64,000 nucleotides of DNA from Pseudomonas sp. DC1.2 (GTDB taxonomy: Bacteria; Pseudomonadota; Gammaproteobacteria; Pseudomonadales; Pseudomonadaceae), in the NCBI RefSeq assembly GCF_034351645.1, contig NZ_CP133782.1, positions 1,369,001 to 1,433,000 on the forward strand, in the 5' to 3' direction. The position numbers and the translations under genes were made by a program. This document shows positions 8,267-18,493 of the stretch, piece by piece (positions within the stretch are counted from its first letter, which is position 1; each line of letters opens with the position of its first letter). The notes under the pieces were generated by a model. The model ran no database searches and had not been told where the DNA came from. It saw only the letters and a list, made by a program, of their open reading frames with translations.

Positions 8267-9561
8267 TGACAAGCACAACAGCTCACTACACCGGTGCAGA
8301 GCGCAAGAAAAGGATCTTTGCGATTGTCGGCGCCTCCTCCGGCAACCTGGTCGAATGGTTCGACTTTTATGTGTATGCCTTTTGCGCGATCTATTTTGCG
8401 CCGGCCTTTTTCCCCTCCGACAACCCCACGGTGCAATTGGTCAATGCCGCGGGTGTGTTCGCTGCCGGGTTCCTGATGCGGCCCATCGGTGGCTGGATTT
8501 TCGGTCGGGTAGCGGACCGGCACGGGCGTAAAAAATCGATGATGATTTCGGTGCTGATGATGTGCTTCGGTTCGTTGCTCATCGCCTGCTTGCCGACCTA
8601 CAAAGACATTGGCGTGTGGGCACCGCTGCTGTTGCTGTTCGCCCGTCTGCTTCAAGGCTTGTCGGTGGGTGGCGAGTACGGCACCACCGCGACCTACATG
8701 AGTGAAATTGCCCTCAAGGGCCAGCGCGGTTTTTTTGCCTCGTTTCAGTACGTGACGCTGATTGGCGGGCAACTGTTGGCGGTGTCGTTGGTGGTGGTCT
8801 TGCAACAGTTCCTCACCGAGGAGGACCTGCGAGCCTATGGGTGGCGGATTCCGTTTGCGGTTGGCGCGGTCGCGGCAGTGATTTCGTTGTTCCTGCGGCG
8901 CACCCTCAAGGAAACCACCAGCAAGGAAATGCGCGAAAACAAAGACGCTGGCAGCATTCTGGCGTTGTTCCGTGATCACACACCGGCGTTTATCACTGTG
9001 CTCGGTTACACCGCCGGTGGTTCGTTGATTTTCTATACCTTCACTACGTACATGCAGAAGTACCTGGTGAACACCGCCGGCATGCACGCCAAGACCGCCA
9101 GTTACATCATGACCGGGGCGCTGTTCCTCTATATGTGCATGCAGCCCTTGTTCGGGATGCTCGCGGACAAGATAGGCCGGCGTAATTCGATGCTCTGGTT
9201 CGGCGCTCTCGGCACACTGTTTACCGTGCCGATCTTGCTGACACTCAAAAGCGTCAGCAGCCCGTTCCTGGCCTTTGTGCTGATTACGCTGGCACTGGCG
9301 ATTGTGAGCTTCTACACCTCGATCAGTGGCCTGGTGAAAGCCGAGATGTTCCCGCCGCAGGTACGCGCACTGGGCGTTGGCCTAGCCTACGCGGTGGCGA
9401 ATGCGATCTTCGGCGGTTCGGCAGAGTACGTGGCCCTGAGCCTCAAAGCTGTGGACATGGAGAACTCCTTCTACTGGTACGTGACGGTGATGATGGCGGT
9501 GGCGTTCCTGTTCAGCCTGCGCCTGCCCAAGCAAGCGGCGTATTTGCACCACGACCTTTGA
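8266..9561 (+). CDS. pcaT: Dicarboxylate (beta-ketoadipate) transporter PcaT
   Basis: A 431-residue MFS permease of the metabolite:H+ symporter family with twelve membrane helices. The signature segments [13 protein letters not shown] (about residues 23-35) and [13 protein letters not shown] are typical. In P. putida PcaT imports beta-ketoadipate and adipate. ATG at 8266 follows an AAAGAG site. It is the first gene of the pcaTBDC group and reads into pcaB 45 bases later. Confidence 0.9.
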   Translation: MTSTTAHYTGAERKKRIFAIVGASSGNLVEWFDFYVYAFCAIYFAPAFFPSDNPTVQLVNAAGVFAAGFLMRPIGGWIFGRVADRHGRKKSMMISVLMMCFGSLLIACLPTYKDIGVWAPLLLLFARLLQGLSVGGEYGTTATYMSEIALKGQRGFFASFQYVTLIGGQLLAVSLVVVLQQFLTEEDLRAYGWRIPFAVGAVAAVISLFLRRTLKETTSKEMRENKDAGSILALFRDHTPAFITVLGYTAGGSLIFYTFTTYMQKYLVNTAGMHAKTASYIMTGALFLYMCMQPLFGMLADKIGRRNSMLWFGALGTLFTVPILLTLKSVSSPFLAFVLITLALAIVSFYTSISGLVKAEMFPPQVRALGVGLAYAVANAIFGGSAEYVALSLKAVDMENSFYWYVTVMMAVAFLFSLRLPKQAAYLHHDL

Positions 9562-9606
9562 TCTTTTCCCGTGGGCCTGACCGGCCCACGCTTCCAGGAA
9601 TTGTTT

Positions 9607-10971
9607 ATGACCCAGCGACCGAACAATCAATTGTTCGATGCCTATTTCACTGCCCGCGACATGCGTGAAGTGTTCTGCGATCAGGGCCGGATTCAGGCCA
9701 TGCTCGATTTCGAAGCAGCGTTGGCCCGTGCCGAGGCGCGGGTCGGGTTGGTTCCACACAGCGCAATTGCGCCGATTGAAGCCGCTTGCCAGGCCGCTCT
9801 CTACGATTTTTCAGCCTTGGGTGAAGCGATTGCTACGGCGGGCAACTCAGCGATTCCTTTGGTCAAGGCGCTGGGCAAACAGATTGCAGCCAACGATGTC
9901 GAGGCCGAACGCTATGTGCATTTGGGCGCGACCAGCCAGGACGTGATGGACACCGGGCTGATCCTGCAACTGCGCTGCGCGTTGTTGCTGATCGAAAGCG
10001 ATCTGGCGCTACTCGGTGAGCGCCTCGCGGTTCAAGCCAGGCGTTACGTCGCGACGCCGCTGGCCGGGCGCACCTGGCTGCAACATGCAACACCGGTCAC
10101 CCTCGGTATGAAGATCGCCGGTTGGCTGGGAGCGGTAACGCGCAGCCGCCAGCGTCTGCGTGAACTCAAACCGCGATTGTTGGTGCTGCAATTTGGTGGT
10201 GCCTCGGGAACCCTTGCAGCGCTGGGCGAGCAGGCGATGCCGATTGCCCAGGCGTTGGCCGAGGAGTTGCAACTGACGCTGCCAGAACAGCCTTGGCATA
10301 CCCAGCGCGATCGTTTGGTGGAGTTTGGGGCGGTGCTGGGCTTGATCGCTGGCAGCCTCGGCAAACTAGGCCGCGATATCAGCTTGCTGATGCAAACCGA
10401 AGCAGGCGAAGTGTTTGAACCCTCGGCGCCAGGCAAGGGCGGTTCGTCGACCATGCCGCACAAACGCAATCCGGTGGGGGCAGCGGTGCTGATCAGTACG
10501 GCAACCCGGGTGCCGGGTCTGCTGTCGACGCTGTTCAGCGCCATGCCTCAGGAACACGAGCGCAGCCTCGGTCTGTGGCATGCGGAGTGGGAGACCTTGC
10601 CGGAGATTTGCTGCCTGGTGTCCGGCAGCCTGCAACAAGCGTTGCTGGTCGCCGAAGGCCTTGAAGTGGATGCTCCTCGCATGGCGCGCAACCTTAACCT
10701 GACCCAAGGCCTGGTGTTGGCCGAAGCGGTGAGCATCGTGCTCGCCCAGCGGGTGGGCCGCGATACCGCGCATCATTTGCTGGAGCAATGTTGCAAGCGT
10801 GCGGTGGCCGAGCAACGCCATCTGCGGGCGGTGCTTGGCGATGAGCCGCAAGTGACCGCCGAACTGTCGTCGATTGAACTGGATCGCCTGCTGGACCCCG
10901 CCCATTACCTCGGCCAGGCGCATACCTGGGTCGAGCGGGCGGTGGCCGAACATTTTACGCTGACTGCCTGA
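9607..10971 (+). CDS. pcaB: 3-carboxy-cis,cis-muconate cycloisomerase
   Basis: A 454-residue member of the fumarase/aspartase superfamily that cyclises 3-carboxy-cis,cis-muconate to 4-carboxymuconolactone. The superfamily signature GSSTMPHKRNP is at residues 279-289, and HLGATSQDVMDT holds the other conserved active-site segment. I chose the ATG at 9607, which has an AGGA site; a GTG 36 bases upstream would extend it by 12 residues. pcaD starts 11 bases after its stop. Confidence 0.94.
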   Translation: MTQRPNNQLFDAYFTARDMREVFCDQGRIQAMLDFEAALARAEARVGLVPHSAIAPIEAACQAALYDFSALGEAIATAGNSAIPLVKALGKQIAANDVEAERYVHLGATSQDVMDTGLILQLRCALLLIESDLALLGERLAVQARRYVATPLAGRTWLQHATPVTLGMKIAGWLGAVTRSRQRLRELKPRLLVLQFGGASGTLAALGEQAMPIAQALAEELQLTLPEQPWHTQRDRLVEFGAVLGLIAGSLGKLGRDISLLMQTEAGEVFEPSAPGKGGSSTMPHKRNPVGAAVLISTATRVPGLLSTLFSAMPQEHERSLGLWHAEWETLPEICCLVSGSLQQALLVAEGLEVDAPRMARNLNLTQGLVLAEAVSIVLAQRVGRDTAHHLLEQCCKRAVAEQRHLRAVLGDEPQVTAELSSIELDRLLDPAHYLGQAHTWVERAVAEHFTLTA

Positions 10972-10982
10972 AGGAGGCTGCT

Positions 10983-11783
10983 GTGGGAGTCGTACAACTC
11001 GCCGAGGGCGAACTGCATTATCAACTTGACGGTCCGGGCGATGCGCCGGTGCTGGTGCTGTCCAACTCACTGGGCACTGATCTGCACATGTGGGAGGCGC
11101 AGATGCCCGCGTTCAGCGAGCACTTTCAGGTGTTGCGTTTTGATACGCGTGGGCACGGCCAGTCGCTGGTCACTCCGGGGCCTTATAGCATCGAGCAACT
11201 GGGGCGCGATGTGCTGGCGCTACTGGATGCGTTGCACATTGAGCGCGCGCATTTCTGCGGGTTGTCGATGGGGGGCTTGATCGGCCAATGGCTGGCGATC
11301 AATGCCGGTCAGCGTTTGCATAAGCTGATTGTGTGCAACACCGCGGCAAAAATCGGTGATCCGTCAGCGTGGAATCCGCGGATTGAAACGGTCCTGCGTG
11401 ACGGGGCGGCAGCGATGGCAGCCCTGCGTGATGCGTCAATTGCGCGCTGGTTTACGCCAGACTTCGCGGTGACGAATCCGGCGGCGGTGCAGCAGATCAC
11501 CGACATGCTGGCGGCCACTTCGCCTGAGGGCTATGCGGCCAATTGCGCCGCAGTGCGTGATGCCGATTTCCGTGATCAATTGTCTGCGATCAAGCTCCCG
11601 TTGCTGGTGATCGGCGGCAGCGAAGATGCCGTCACGCCACCGTCCGGCGGGCACTTCATTCAGGAACAAGTAAGGGGCGCCGAGTATGCCGAGTTCTATG
11701 CTGCTCACCTGTCCAACGTCCAGGCGGGTCATGCGTTCAGCGAACGGGTCCTGACATTTCTGTTAGCCGACTCACGCCTCTGA
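10983..11783 (+). CDS. pcaD: 3-oxoadipate enol-lactonase
   Basis: A 266-residue alpha/beta hydrolase that opens 3-oxoadipate enol-lactone. The nucleophile is Ser95 in GLSMGG, the acid is the Asp of GSEDAVTPP, and the histidine lies in QAGHAFSE. The start is GTG with a strong GAAGGAGG site directly after the pcaB stop. pcaC begins ten bases downstream. In some bacteria PcaC and PcaD are fused; here they are separate genes. Confidence 0.94.
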   Translation: MGVVQLAEGELHYQLDGPGDAPVLVLSNSLGTDLHMWEAQMPAFSEHFQVLRFDTRGHGQSLVTPGPYSIEQLGRDVLALLDALHIERAHFCGLSMGGLIGQWLAINAGQRLHKLIVCNTAAKIGDPSAWNPRIETVLRDGAAAMAALRDASIARWFTPDFAVTNPAAVQQITDMLAATSPEGYAANCAAVRDADFRDQLSAIKLPLLVIGGSEDAVTPPSGGHFIQEQVRGAEYAEFYAAHLSNVQAGHAFSERVLTFLLADSRL

Positions 11784-11793
11784 GGGATTTTTT

Positions 11794-12186
11794 GTGGACG
11801 AGAAACAACGTTACGACGAGGGCCTGAAAGTTCGTCGCGCGGTACTCGGCGATGCTCATGTCGACCGCAGCCTTAATGCCCTGACCGAGTTCAACTCGGA
11901 GTTTCAGGAAATGATCACCCGCCATGCGTGGGGTGACATCTGGACCCGCCCAGGACTGGCGCGTCATACCCGTAGCCTGATCACTATTGCGATGCTGATC
12001 GGCATGAACCGCAACGAAGAACTGAAACTGCATCTGCGCGCGGCTGCGAACAACGGCGTGAGCCGTGGCGAGATCAAGGAAGTGATCATGCAGAGCGCGA
12101 TCTACTGCGGGATTCCGGCGGCGAATGCGACGTTCCACCTGGCCGAGTCGGTGTGGGATGAGCTGGGGGTTGAGTCGCGGGAGTGA
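11794..12186 (+). CDS. pcaC: 4-carboxymuconolactone decarboxylase
   Basis: A 130-residue AhpD-like-fold decarboxylase that converts 4-carboxymuconolactone to 3-oxoadipate enol-lactone. The segments FNSEFQEMITRHAWGDIWTR and ARHTRSLITIAMLIGMNR are characteristic. The start is GTG at 11794 after a GAGGG site. It closes the pcaTBDC group; the next gene, the porin, converges on it from the other strand. Confidence 0.95.
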   Translation: MDEKQRYDEGLKVRRAVLGDAHVDRSLNALTEFNSEFQEMITRHAWGDIWTRPGLARHTRSLITIAMLIGMNRNEELKLHLRAAANNGVSRGEIKEVIMQSAIYCGIPAANATFHLAESVWDELGVESRE

Positions 12187-12234
12187 TTCAGGTGTTTCAC
12201 GACGTCTGAGGTGATCTGCGAAACGCCTATAGGG

Positions 12235-12255
12235 GCTCTGTGCGGGTCACAGAGC
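12235..12255. terminator. Hairpin between convergent pcaC and porin genes
   Basis: GCTCTGTG at 12235-12242 pairs perfectly with CACAGAGC at 12248-12255 around a five-base loop. It lies between the ends of two convergent genes, so a bidirectional stop is plausible, although no T-run follows immediately on either strand. Confidence 0.45.
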
Positions 12256-12274
12256 ACCTAGGGTGGGCGGGTTT

Positions 12275-13534
12275 TTACAAGAGATTGATCGGGTAGCTGA
12301 CGATCAGACGGTTCTCGTCGAACTCGTTGTTGCTGTAGTCGCGACGCATGCTTGAGTTGCGCCACCTGACGTTGAGGTCCTTGAGCGTGCCGTTTTGCAC
12401 GGTGTAGCCCAGTTCACTTTCGCGGCCCCATTCCTTGCCATCGGACGTGCTGGTGGTGTGTACGTTGTCGCCGCTAATGTAGCGGTTCATCAGGGTCAGG
12501 CCAGGCACGCCAAGGGCGGCGAAGTTGTAGTCATGGCGCACTTGCCAGGAGCGTTCCTGGGCGTTGTCATAGCTGGAGTTGTAACTGTCGTTGGCCAAGG
12601 TGCCGCCGCTGGTGCCGTTGACGCGCATCCAGGCACTGTCGCCGGTGAGTTTCTGCACGCCGACGTAGAAGGTGTTGCCGCCGTATTTGGCTGAGAACAG
12701 TCCCGACCAGGTTTTGTTGTCCAGCGTGCCGGCCTTGGCGCTGCCGTCGTCCTTACCGTAGAAAAACCCGAGGTTGGCGCCCAGTGTCCAGTCACCCAGG
12801 GGTTGGGTGTGGATCAGGCTCACGTATTGTTGGCTGTAGATGTCTTTGAGTTCGGCATTCCACAAACCAATCTGGGTGTGTTTGTCGTTGAAGGTGTATT
12901 CGCCGCCCTCGAAGTTGAAACGGTCGGAGGTGAACGCCGGTTGGCCGGTCATCGACAGGTCGGTCATGCTGCTGTCGTTGCGCGGGCTGTTGGCGCGGAA
13001 CTGGCCGCCGTAGAGCGTCAGGCCGTGGATTTCCCTGGAGGTGATCTGCCCACCACGAAACGTCTGTGGCAGCGAGCGGCCGTCGTCCGAACGCAGGATC
13101 GGCAGCACCGGCATCCACTCGCCGACCTTCACTTCGGTCTGTGACAACTTGGCCTTGAGCGCCACACCGGTGCGGCCGAAAGTGTCTGCCGGGCGGCCGT
13201 CGTGGTCCAGCGGCAGCAACTGCGTACCGCCAGTGCCTTTACCCCCGTCGAGTTTTACCGAGTACAACCCCAGCAGGTCCATGCCGAACCCGACGGTGCC
13301 TTGGGTGAAGCCGGATTTAGCGTCGAGGATAAAACTTTGCGTCCATTCATCTGCCTTGCGCTGTGCTTTGGTTGGGTCGCTGAAGTTGCGGCCAAAGTAG
13401 AAGTTGCGCAGGTTCAGGTTGACCTTGGCACCGTCGATAAAGCCGGCTTCCTCGGCCTGAACGGGTAGGGCACTGCCGGCCAGTGCGACGGCGATGAGGC
13501 TCGCAAACAAGTACTGCGCGTTGGGAGGGGTCAT
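12275..13534 (-). CDS. OprD-family outer-membrane porin for aromatic acids
   Basis: A 419-residue substrate-specific porin of the OprD (OccK/OpdK) family. A signal peptide covers about residues 1-26 (cut near PVQAEEAGF), followed by an 18-strand barrel and a C-terminal strand ending SYPINLL. OpdK in P. aeruginosa takes up vanillate and similar benzoates. I chose the ATG at 13534; a longer frame to 13600 would add 22 residues that destroy the signal peptide. A PcaR-type box sits about 215 bases upstream, which supports a role in protocatechuate or 4-hydroxybenzoate uptake; comparable porins have been called PcaP. Confidence 0.85.
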   Translation of the reverse strand: MTPPNAQYLFASLIAVALAGSALPVQAEEAGFIDGAKVNLNLRNFYFGRNFSDPTKAQRKADEWTQSFILDAKSGFTQGTVGFGMDLLGLYSVKLDGGKGTGGTQLLPLDHDGRPADTFGRTGVALKAKLSQTEVKVGEWMPVLPILRSDDGRSLPQTFRGGQITSREIHGLTLYGGQFRANSPRNDSSMTDLSMTGQPAFTSDRFNFEGGEYTFNDKHTQIGLWNAELKDIYSQQYVSLIHTQPLGDWTLGANLGFFYGKDDGSAKAGTLDNKTWSGLFSAKYGGNTFYVGVQKLTGDSAWMRVNGTSGGTLANDSYNSSYDNAQERSWQVRHDYNFAALGVPGLTLMNRYISGDNVHTTSTSDGKEWGRESELGYTVQNGTLKDLNVRWRNSSMRRDYSNNEFDENRLIVSYPINLL

Positions 13535-13747
13535 GGGTTCGGGTCTCTCTAATTGTTCGGGGTGAAGCAAAGTGCTGCCGCAACCAGAGGTTGCAGACAC
13601 AAGATTTGGAAACGAGGTAAGTCGGGTGCAGTCAGCCAGTCGGTGCGCGGCGCGGGGGCATGGTGTCGAGCCTGTTGTTATTGGTTTTGTGCGACGAATG
13701 GTGCGGGGCCGGGGCGGGGTGATTCAATTGGAAAAAGCCGGTTTTGG

Positions 13748-13760
13748 GCGATTATCGAAC
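13748..13760 (-). promoter_or_regulatory. Putative PcaR box upstream of the porin gene
   Basis: Read on the reverse strand, 13760-13748 is GTTCGATAATCGC, an exact copy of the half-site before pcaR at 1223-1235. It points towards the OprD-type porin gene that starts at 13534. Its occurrence here, 12.5 kb from the pcaR copy, is the strongest sign that the porin belongs to the same regulon. The rest of the 13535-13837 gap shows no gene. Confidence 0.65.
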
Positions 13761-13837
13761 ACAAGATGGGCGATGATTGTGTGGCGCAACCGCGCACGAA
13801 GGGGGCATAACTGACAATTGAACATTTCCGGCAGCCA

Positions 13838-13866
13838 ACAAAAAGCCCACCAAATGGTGGGCTTGT
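13838..13866 (-). terminator. Terminator of the emhABC operon
   Basis: AAGCCCACC at 13843-13851 pairs with GGTGGGCTT at 13856-13864. On the reverse strand the stem is followed by TTTTTG, a proper intrinsic terminator 20 bases after the emhC stop. On the forward strand it is followed by a weaker T-rich stretch. Confidence 0.85.
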
Positions 13867-13883
13867 TGTTTTGTACCGTGCTG

Positions 13884-15344
13884 TTAGAACAACTTCAGCT
13901 TTGGTGCGTCTTCTTTCAACGGCTCGTTTTTCGCCGTTTGTTCGTTCCAGCCACCACCCAACGCCTTATACAGATTGACCGCGCTGGCCAGTTGCGCCAG
14001 TCGGTCGGTGATCAGCGATTGTTGGGCGCTGAACAGTTGACGCTGGGCATCGAGGAAGGTCAGGTTGCTGTCGACACCAATACGGTAGCGACGCTCGGCC
14101 AGACGGTAGTAGTCCTGGTTCGCGGTGACGAAATCACGCTGAGCCTGTAACTGCTCGGTGTAAGTCTGGCGCGCGGCCAAGCCGTCGGCGACTTCCTGGA
14201 AGGCCGTTTGAATAGACTTCTCGTAGGTCGCTACGCTGATGTCTTTCTGGATTTTTGAATAGTCCAGGCTGGCACGCAGGCTACCGGCGTTGAAGATCGG
14301 CAGGTTGATTTGCGGCGAGAACAACCAGGTGCCCGAACCGCCCTTGAACAGACCGGACAGGTCTGGGCTAAGGGTGCCGGCATTGGCCGTCAGGCTGATG
14401 CTTGGGAAGAACGCAGCCCGTGCCGCGCCAATGTTGGCATTGGCGGCTTTCAGGTTGTATTCAGCCTGGAGGATGTCCGGACGACGTTGCAGCAAGTCCG
14501 ATGGCAGACCGGCCGGCACTTCGCTCAGCAGGTCATCGGCCAGGGGCTTGGCCGCTTGCAGGTTGGCTGGGATACCGGTACCGAGCAGCAGCACCAGGCT
14601 GTTTTCATCCTGGGCGACTTGACGCGTGTACTTGGCCAGTTGCGCCCTGGCGTTTTCCACCGAGGTACGCGACTGGGCCAGGTCCAGCGCCGAGGCCACA
14701 CCCACTTCATTGCTGCGTGCGGTGAGTTTGTAACTCTCTTCGAACGCACCCAGCGTGTCCTGGGTCAGCTTCAGCAGTTCCTTGTCGGCCTGCCAGGTCA
14801 GGTAGGCATTGGCTACGTTGGCCACCAGGCTGATCTGGGTACTGCGCCGCGCTTCTTCGGTGGCGAAGTATTTCTGCAATGCTTCTTCACTGAGGCTACG
14901 TACCCGTCCGAATAGGTCGAGTTCATAGGCACTCATGCCGACAGTGGCTGAGTACGAACCGGTGATGTTCGACTCGCCCGTTTGCGAGGACCGTGCCGGA
15001 ACGCGCTGACGGCTGCCGCTGCCAGTGGCTGAGATCGCCGGGTACAGATCGGCACGCTGGATGCGGTATTGAGCCGCATAAGCGTCGATGTTCAGCGCGG
15101 CGACACGCAGGTCACGGTTGTTTTCCAGAGACAGCTGGATCATCTGTTGCAGTGCCGGGTCGTGGAAAAACTGCTTCCAGCCCTGTTCGGCGGCGGCCTG
15201 GTTGGGCGCCTTGGCCGGCGAATACGCCGGGCCTTGCGGGAACTGGCTCGCCACCGGCGCGGTTGGCTGCTGATAATCAGGTATCAGCGAGCAGCCACCG
15301 AGCACGAAGGCAGCGACGGCTAGGGAGAGTAGCGACTTGCTCAT
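13884..15344 (-). CDS. emhC: RND efflux outer-membrane channel EmhC (OprM/TtgC type)
   Basis: A 486-residue outer-membrane factor lipoprotein. The signal peptide ends in the lipobox LGGC with Cys18. Two repeated outer-membrane-efflux domains follow (about residues 65-255 and 285-465). It forms the exit duct of the tripartite pump and is very similar to P. putida TtgC. Its ATG overlaps the emhB stop by three bases (ATGA), so the three genes form one operon. A terminator follows. Confidence 0.93.
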   Translation of the reverse strand: MSKSLLSLAVAAFVLGGCSLIPDYQQPTAPVASQFPQGPAYSPAKAPNQAAAEQGWKQFFHDPALQQMIQLSLENNRDLRVAALNIDAYAAQYRIQRADLYPAISATGSGSRQRVPARSSQTGESNITGSYSATVGMSAYELDLFGRVRSLSEEALQKYFATEEARRSTQISLVANVANAYLTWQADKELLKLTQDTLGAFEESYKLTARSNEVGVASALDLAQSRTSVENARAQLAKYTRQVAQDENSLVLLLGTGIPANLQAAKPLADDLLSEVPAGLPSDLLQRRPDILQAEYNLKAANANIGAARAAFFPSISLTANAGTLSPDLSGLFKGGSGTWLFSPQINLPIFNAGSLRASLDYSKIQKDISVATYEKSIQTAFQEVADGLAARQTYTEQLQAQRDFVTANQDYYRLAERRYRIGVDSNLTFLDAQRQLFSAQQSLITDRLAQLASAVNLYKALGGGWNEQTAKNEPLKEDAPKLKLF

Positions 15345-18300
15345 TGGCCAGCCTCTTTAGGAGTTTCAGTTGCGTCATCCTGGTCGACCTTTTTACGCTG
15401 GCCGATGGAGGACACGGTGACGAAGAACAGTGGTACCCAGAAGATCGCCAGGGCCGTGGCCGTGATCATACCGCCAATGACGCCGGTACCGATCGCATGC
15501 TGGCTACCCGAACCCGCCCCCGTGGAGATCGCCAGCGGAACCACACCGAGGACGAAGGCCAGCGACGTCATGATGATCGGTCGCAAACGCATCCGGCAGG
15601 CTTCAATGGCCGCGTCGCGCAGGCTGCGTCCTTGCTCATGCAAGTCCTTGGCGAACTCGACGATCAGAATGGCGTTTTTCGACGCTAGACCGATGGTCGT
15701 CAACAGGCCCACCTGGAAGTACACATCGTTGGACAGACCTCGCAGGCTGGTGGCCATCAGCGCGCCGATGATCCCCAGCGGTACGACCAGCATGACCGCG
15801 ATCGGAATCGACCAGCTTTCATACAGTGCCGCCAGACAGAGGAACACCATCAGCAGCGACAAGGCATACAGCGCTGGCGCTTGCGAGCCGGACAGCCGTT
15901 CCTCATAGGACAGGCCGGTCCATGAAATACCGACACCTGCCGGCAGTTTGGCAGCAATCGCCTCGACCTCGGCCATGGCATCCCCGGTGGAATAGCCTGG
16001 CGCCGGGGCACCGAGGATTTCCATCGCTTCTACACCGTTATAGCGAGCCAGTTTCGGCGAACCGTAAACCCACTCACCCTTGGCGAACGCGGAGAACGGC
16101 ACCATGGTGCCGGCGCTGTTGCGCACGTACCATTTCTTCAGATCTTCAGGGCTCATGCGAGCGCCTGCCTGGCCTTGTACGTAAACCTTCTTCACACGAC
16201 CACGGTCGATAAAGTCGTTGACGTAGCTACTACCGAAGGAGATCGACAAGGTGCTGTTGATGTTGGCAAGTGTCAGGCCCAGCGCGCTGGCTTTCTCGTC
16301 GTCGATTTCCAGTTGGTACTGTGGCTCGTCGTTCAGGCCGTTCGGACGCACCTGATACAGCACTTTGCTCTGCGCAGCCATGCCAAGGAACTGGTTACGG
16401 GCAGCCATCAGCTTGTCGTGGCCGATGCCGGCGCGGTCCTGGAGGAACACGTCGAAACCGGTGGCGTTACCCAACTCCAGTACCGCCGGCGGTGCGAAAG
16501 CAAACACCATGGCGTCGCGGAAACTGAAGAAGTGCTGCTGAGCGCGGCCTGCGAGTGCAAATACGCTGTTGTTCGCGTCACGCTCGCCCCACGGTTTGAG
16601 CATGATGAACGCCAAGCCAGAGCTCTGACCACGACCGGCGAAGTTGAAGCCGTTCACAGTGAACACCGACGCCACCGAACTGGACTCTTTCTCCAGCAGG
16701 TAGGTGCGCATCTCGTCGATCACCACTTGCGTGCGCTCGGCACTGGAACCGGCCGGGGTTTGCACCTGGGCGAACAGTACGCCTTGGTCTTCTTCCGGCA
16801 AGAAGGCAGTCGGGATGCGGGTGAACAGCCAGATCATGCCAACAATGATGATCAGGTAGGCCAGCAGGTACGGCGCCTTGTGCGTGAGCATGTTGCCGAC
16901 ACCGCGCTCGTAGCTTCTGACGCCACGGTCGAAGTTGCGGTTGAACCAGCCGAAGAAGCCGCGTTTCGGTGTGCCGTGCTCGCCTTTCGGAATCGCCTTG
17001 AGCATGGTGGCGCACAGTGCCGGGGTGAAAATCAGGGCAACCAGCACCGACAGGGCCATGGCCGAGACGATGGTGATCGAGAACTGTTTGTAGATCACAC
17101 CGGTGGAGCCGCTGAAGAACGCCATCGGCAGCAGTACGGCCGACAGCACCAGGGCGATACCGACAAGGGCACCCTGGATCTGCCCCATGGACTTCTTGGT
17201 CGCTTCCTTGGGTGACAGGCCTTCCTCGCTCATCACCCGCTCGACGTTTTCCACGACGACGATGGCATCGTCCACCAGCAAACCGATGGCCAGCACCATA
17301 CCGAACATCGTCAGGGTGTTGATGCTGAAGCCGAAGGCCGCGAGGATCCCGAAGGTACCCAGCAATACCACCGGCACGGTCATCGTGGTGATCACGGTGG
17401 CGCGGAAGTTTTGCAGGAACAGGAACATTACCAGGAACACCAGCACGATCGCTTCAACCAGGGTTTCAACCACACCCTTGATCGATTCGGTCACCACTGG
17501 AGTGGTGTCGTAAGGGAACACCACTTCCATCCCTTGCGGGAAGAACGGCTTCAGGTCGTCAATGGTTTTACGCAGGGCCTTGGCGGTGTCGAGGGCGTTG
17601 GCGCCGTTAGCCAGTTTTACTGCCAAACCAGAAGCCGGTTTGCCGTTGAACTGTGCTGCGATACTGGAGTTTTCACCCCCCAGACCCACTTCGGCGACGT
17701 CACCGACACGCACTTGCGAACCGTCTTTGTTGACCTTTAGCAGAATCGCCCTGAACTGCTCGGCAGTCTGCAGACGCGTCTTGCCGATGATCGTGGCGTT
17801 CAGTTGCTGGCCAGGCATTGCTGGCAAGCCACCGAGTTGCCCAGAGGACACTTGAACGTTCTGCGCCGAGATGGCCGTGCTCACGTCCGCTGGGGTCAGG
17901 TTGAAGTTGTTCAACTTGGCCGGGTCGAGCCAGATGCGCATCGCGTACTGGGCACCGAAGACTTGGAAGTCACCGACACCGGCGGTCCGCGAAATCGGGT
18001 CCTGCATGTTCGACACGATGTAGTTGGACAGGTCGTCCTTGGACATGCTGCCGTCTTGCGATACCACGCCGATCACCAGCAGGAAGTTTTTCACTGCCTT
18101 GGTCACGCGGATACCCTGCTGCTGCACTTCTTGTGGCAGCAACGGGGTGGCCAGGTTCAGTTTGTTCTGAACCTGAACCTGCGCGGTATCGGAGTTGGTG
18201 CCCTGCTCGAAGGTCGCGGTAATGGTCATGCTGCCGTCGGAGTTACTTTCCGACGACACATAACGCAGGTTGTCGATACCGTTGAGCTGTTGCTCGATGA

Positions 18301-18490
18301 CCTGAACCACGGTGTCCTGCACGGTTTGTGCAGAGGCGCCTGGGTAGGTTACGGAGATCGCAATGGCCGGTGGCGCAATGCTCGGGTACTGGTTGATCGG
18401 CAGTTTGAGGATCGATAAAGCACCGACCAGCATGATCACCAGAGCAATTACCCAGGCGAAAATCGGACGGTCGATAAAAAATTTCGACAT
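15341..18490 (-). CDS. emhB: RND multidrug efflux permease EmhB (TtgB/MexB type)
   Basis: A 1049-residue inner-membrane proton/drug antiporter of the HAE1 family, full length. It has twelve membrane helices and two large periplasmic loops. The proton-relay pair of aspartates lies in [13 protein letters not shown] near residue 407, and the gating loop segment [10 protein letters not shown] is present. EmhB in P. fluorescens exports hydrophobic antibiotics, dyes and aromatic hydrocarbons. ATG at 18490 has a GGGGAG site and lies three bases after the emhA stop. Confidence 0.95.
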   Translation of the reverse strand: MSKFFIDRPIFAWVIALVIMLVGALSILKLPINQYPSIAPPAIAISVTYPGASAQTVQDTVVQVIEQQLNGIDNLRYVSSESNSDGSMTITATFEQGTNSDTAQVQVQNKLNLATPLLPQEVQQQGIRVTKAVKNFLLVIGVVSQDGSMSKDDLSNYIVSNMQDPISRTAGVGDFQVFGAQYAMRIWLDPAKLNNFNLTPADVSTAISAQNVQVSSGQLGGLPAMPGQQLNATIIGKTRLQTAEQFRAILLKVNKDGSQVRVGDVAEVGLGGENSSIAAQFNGKPASGLAVKLANGANALDTAKALRKTIDDLKPFFPQGMEVVFPYDTTPVVTESIKGVVETLVEAIVLVFLVMFLFLQNFRATVITTMTVPVVLLGTFGILAAFGFSINTLTMFGMVLAIGLLVDDAIVVVENVERVMSEEGLSPKEATKKSMGQIQGALVGIALVLSAVLLPMAFFSGSTGVIYKQFSITIVSAMALSVLVALIFTPALCATMLKAIPKGEHGTPKRGFFGWFNRNFDRGVRSYERGVGNMLTHKAPYLLAYLIIIVGMIWLFTRIPTAFLPEEDQGVLFAQVQTPAGSSAERTQVVIDEMRTYLLEKESSSVASVFTVNGFNFAGRGQSSGLAFIMLKPWGERDANNSVFALAGRAQQHFFSFRDAMVFAFAPPAVLELGNATGFDVFLQDRAGIGHDKLMAARNQFLGMAAQSKVLYQVRPNGLNDEPQYQLEIDDEKASALGLTLANINSTLSISFGSSYVNDFIDRGRVKKVYVQGQAGARMSPEDLKKWYVRNSAGTMVPFSAFAKGEWVYGSPKLARYNGVEAMEILGAPAPGYSTGDAMAEVEAIAAKLPAGVGISWTGLSYEERLSGSQAPALYALSLLMVFLCLAALYESWSIPIAVMLVVPLGIIGALMATSLRGLSNDVYFQVGLLTTIGLASKNAILIVEFAKDLHEQGRSLRDAAIEACRMRLRPIIMTSLAFVLGVVPLAISTGAGSGSQHAIGTGVIGGMITATALAIFWVPLFFVTVSSIGQRKKVDQDDATETPKEAGQ

Positions 18491-18493
18491 GGT

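Noticed and set aside
16175..17215. 346-codon forward frame opposite emhB
   Set aside because: Antisense of the RND permease; His/Arg/Gly-rich composition, no start signal.
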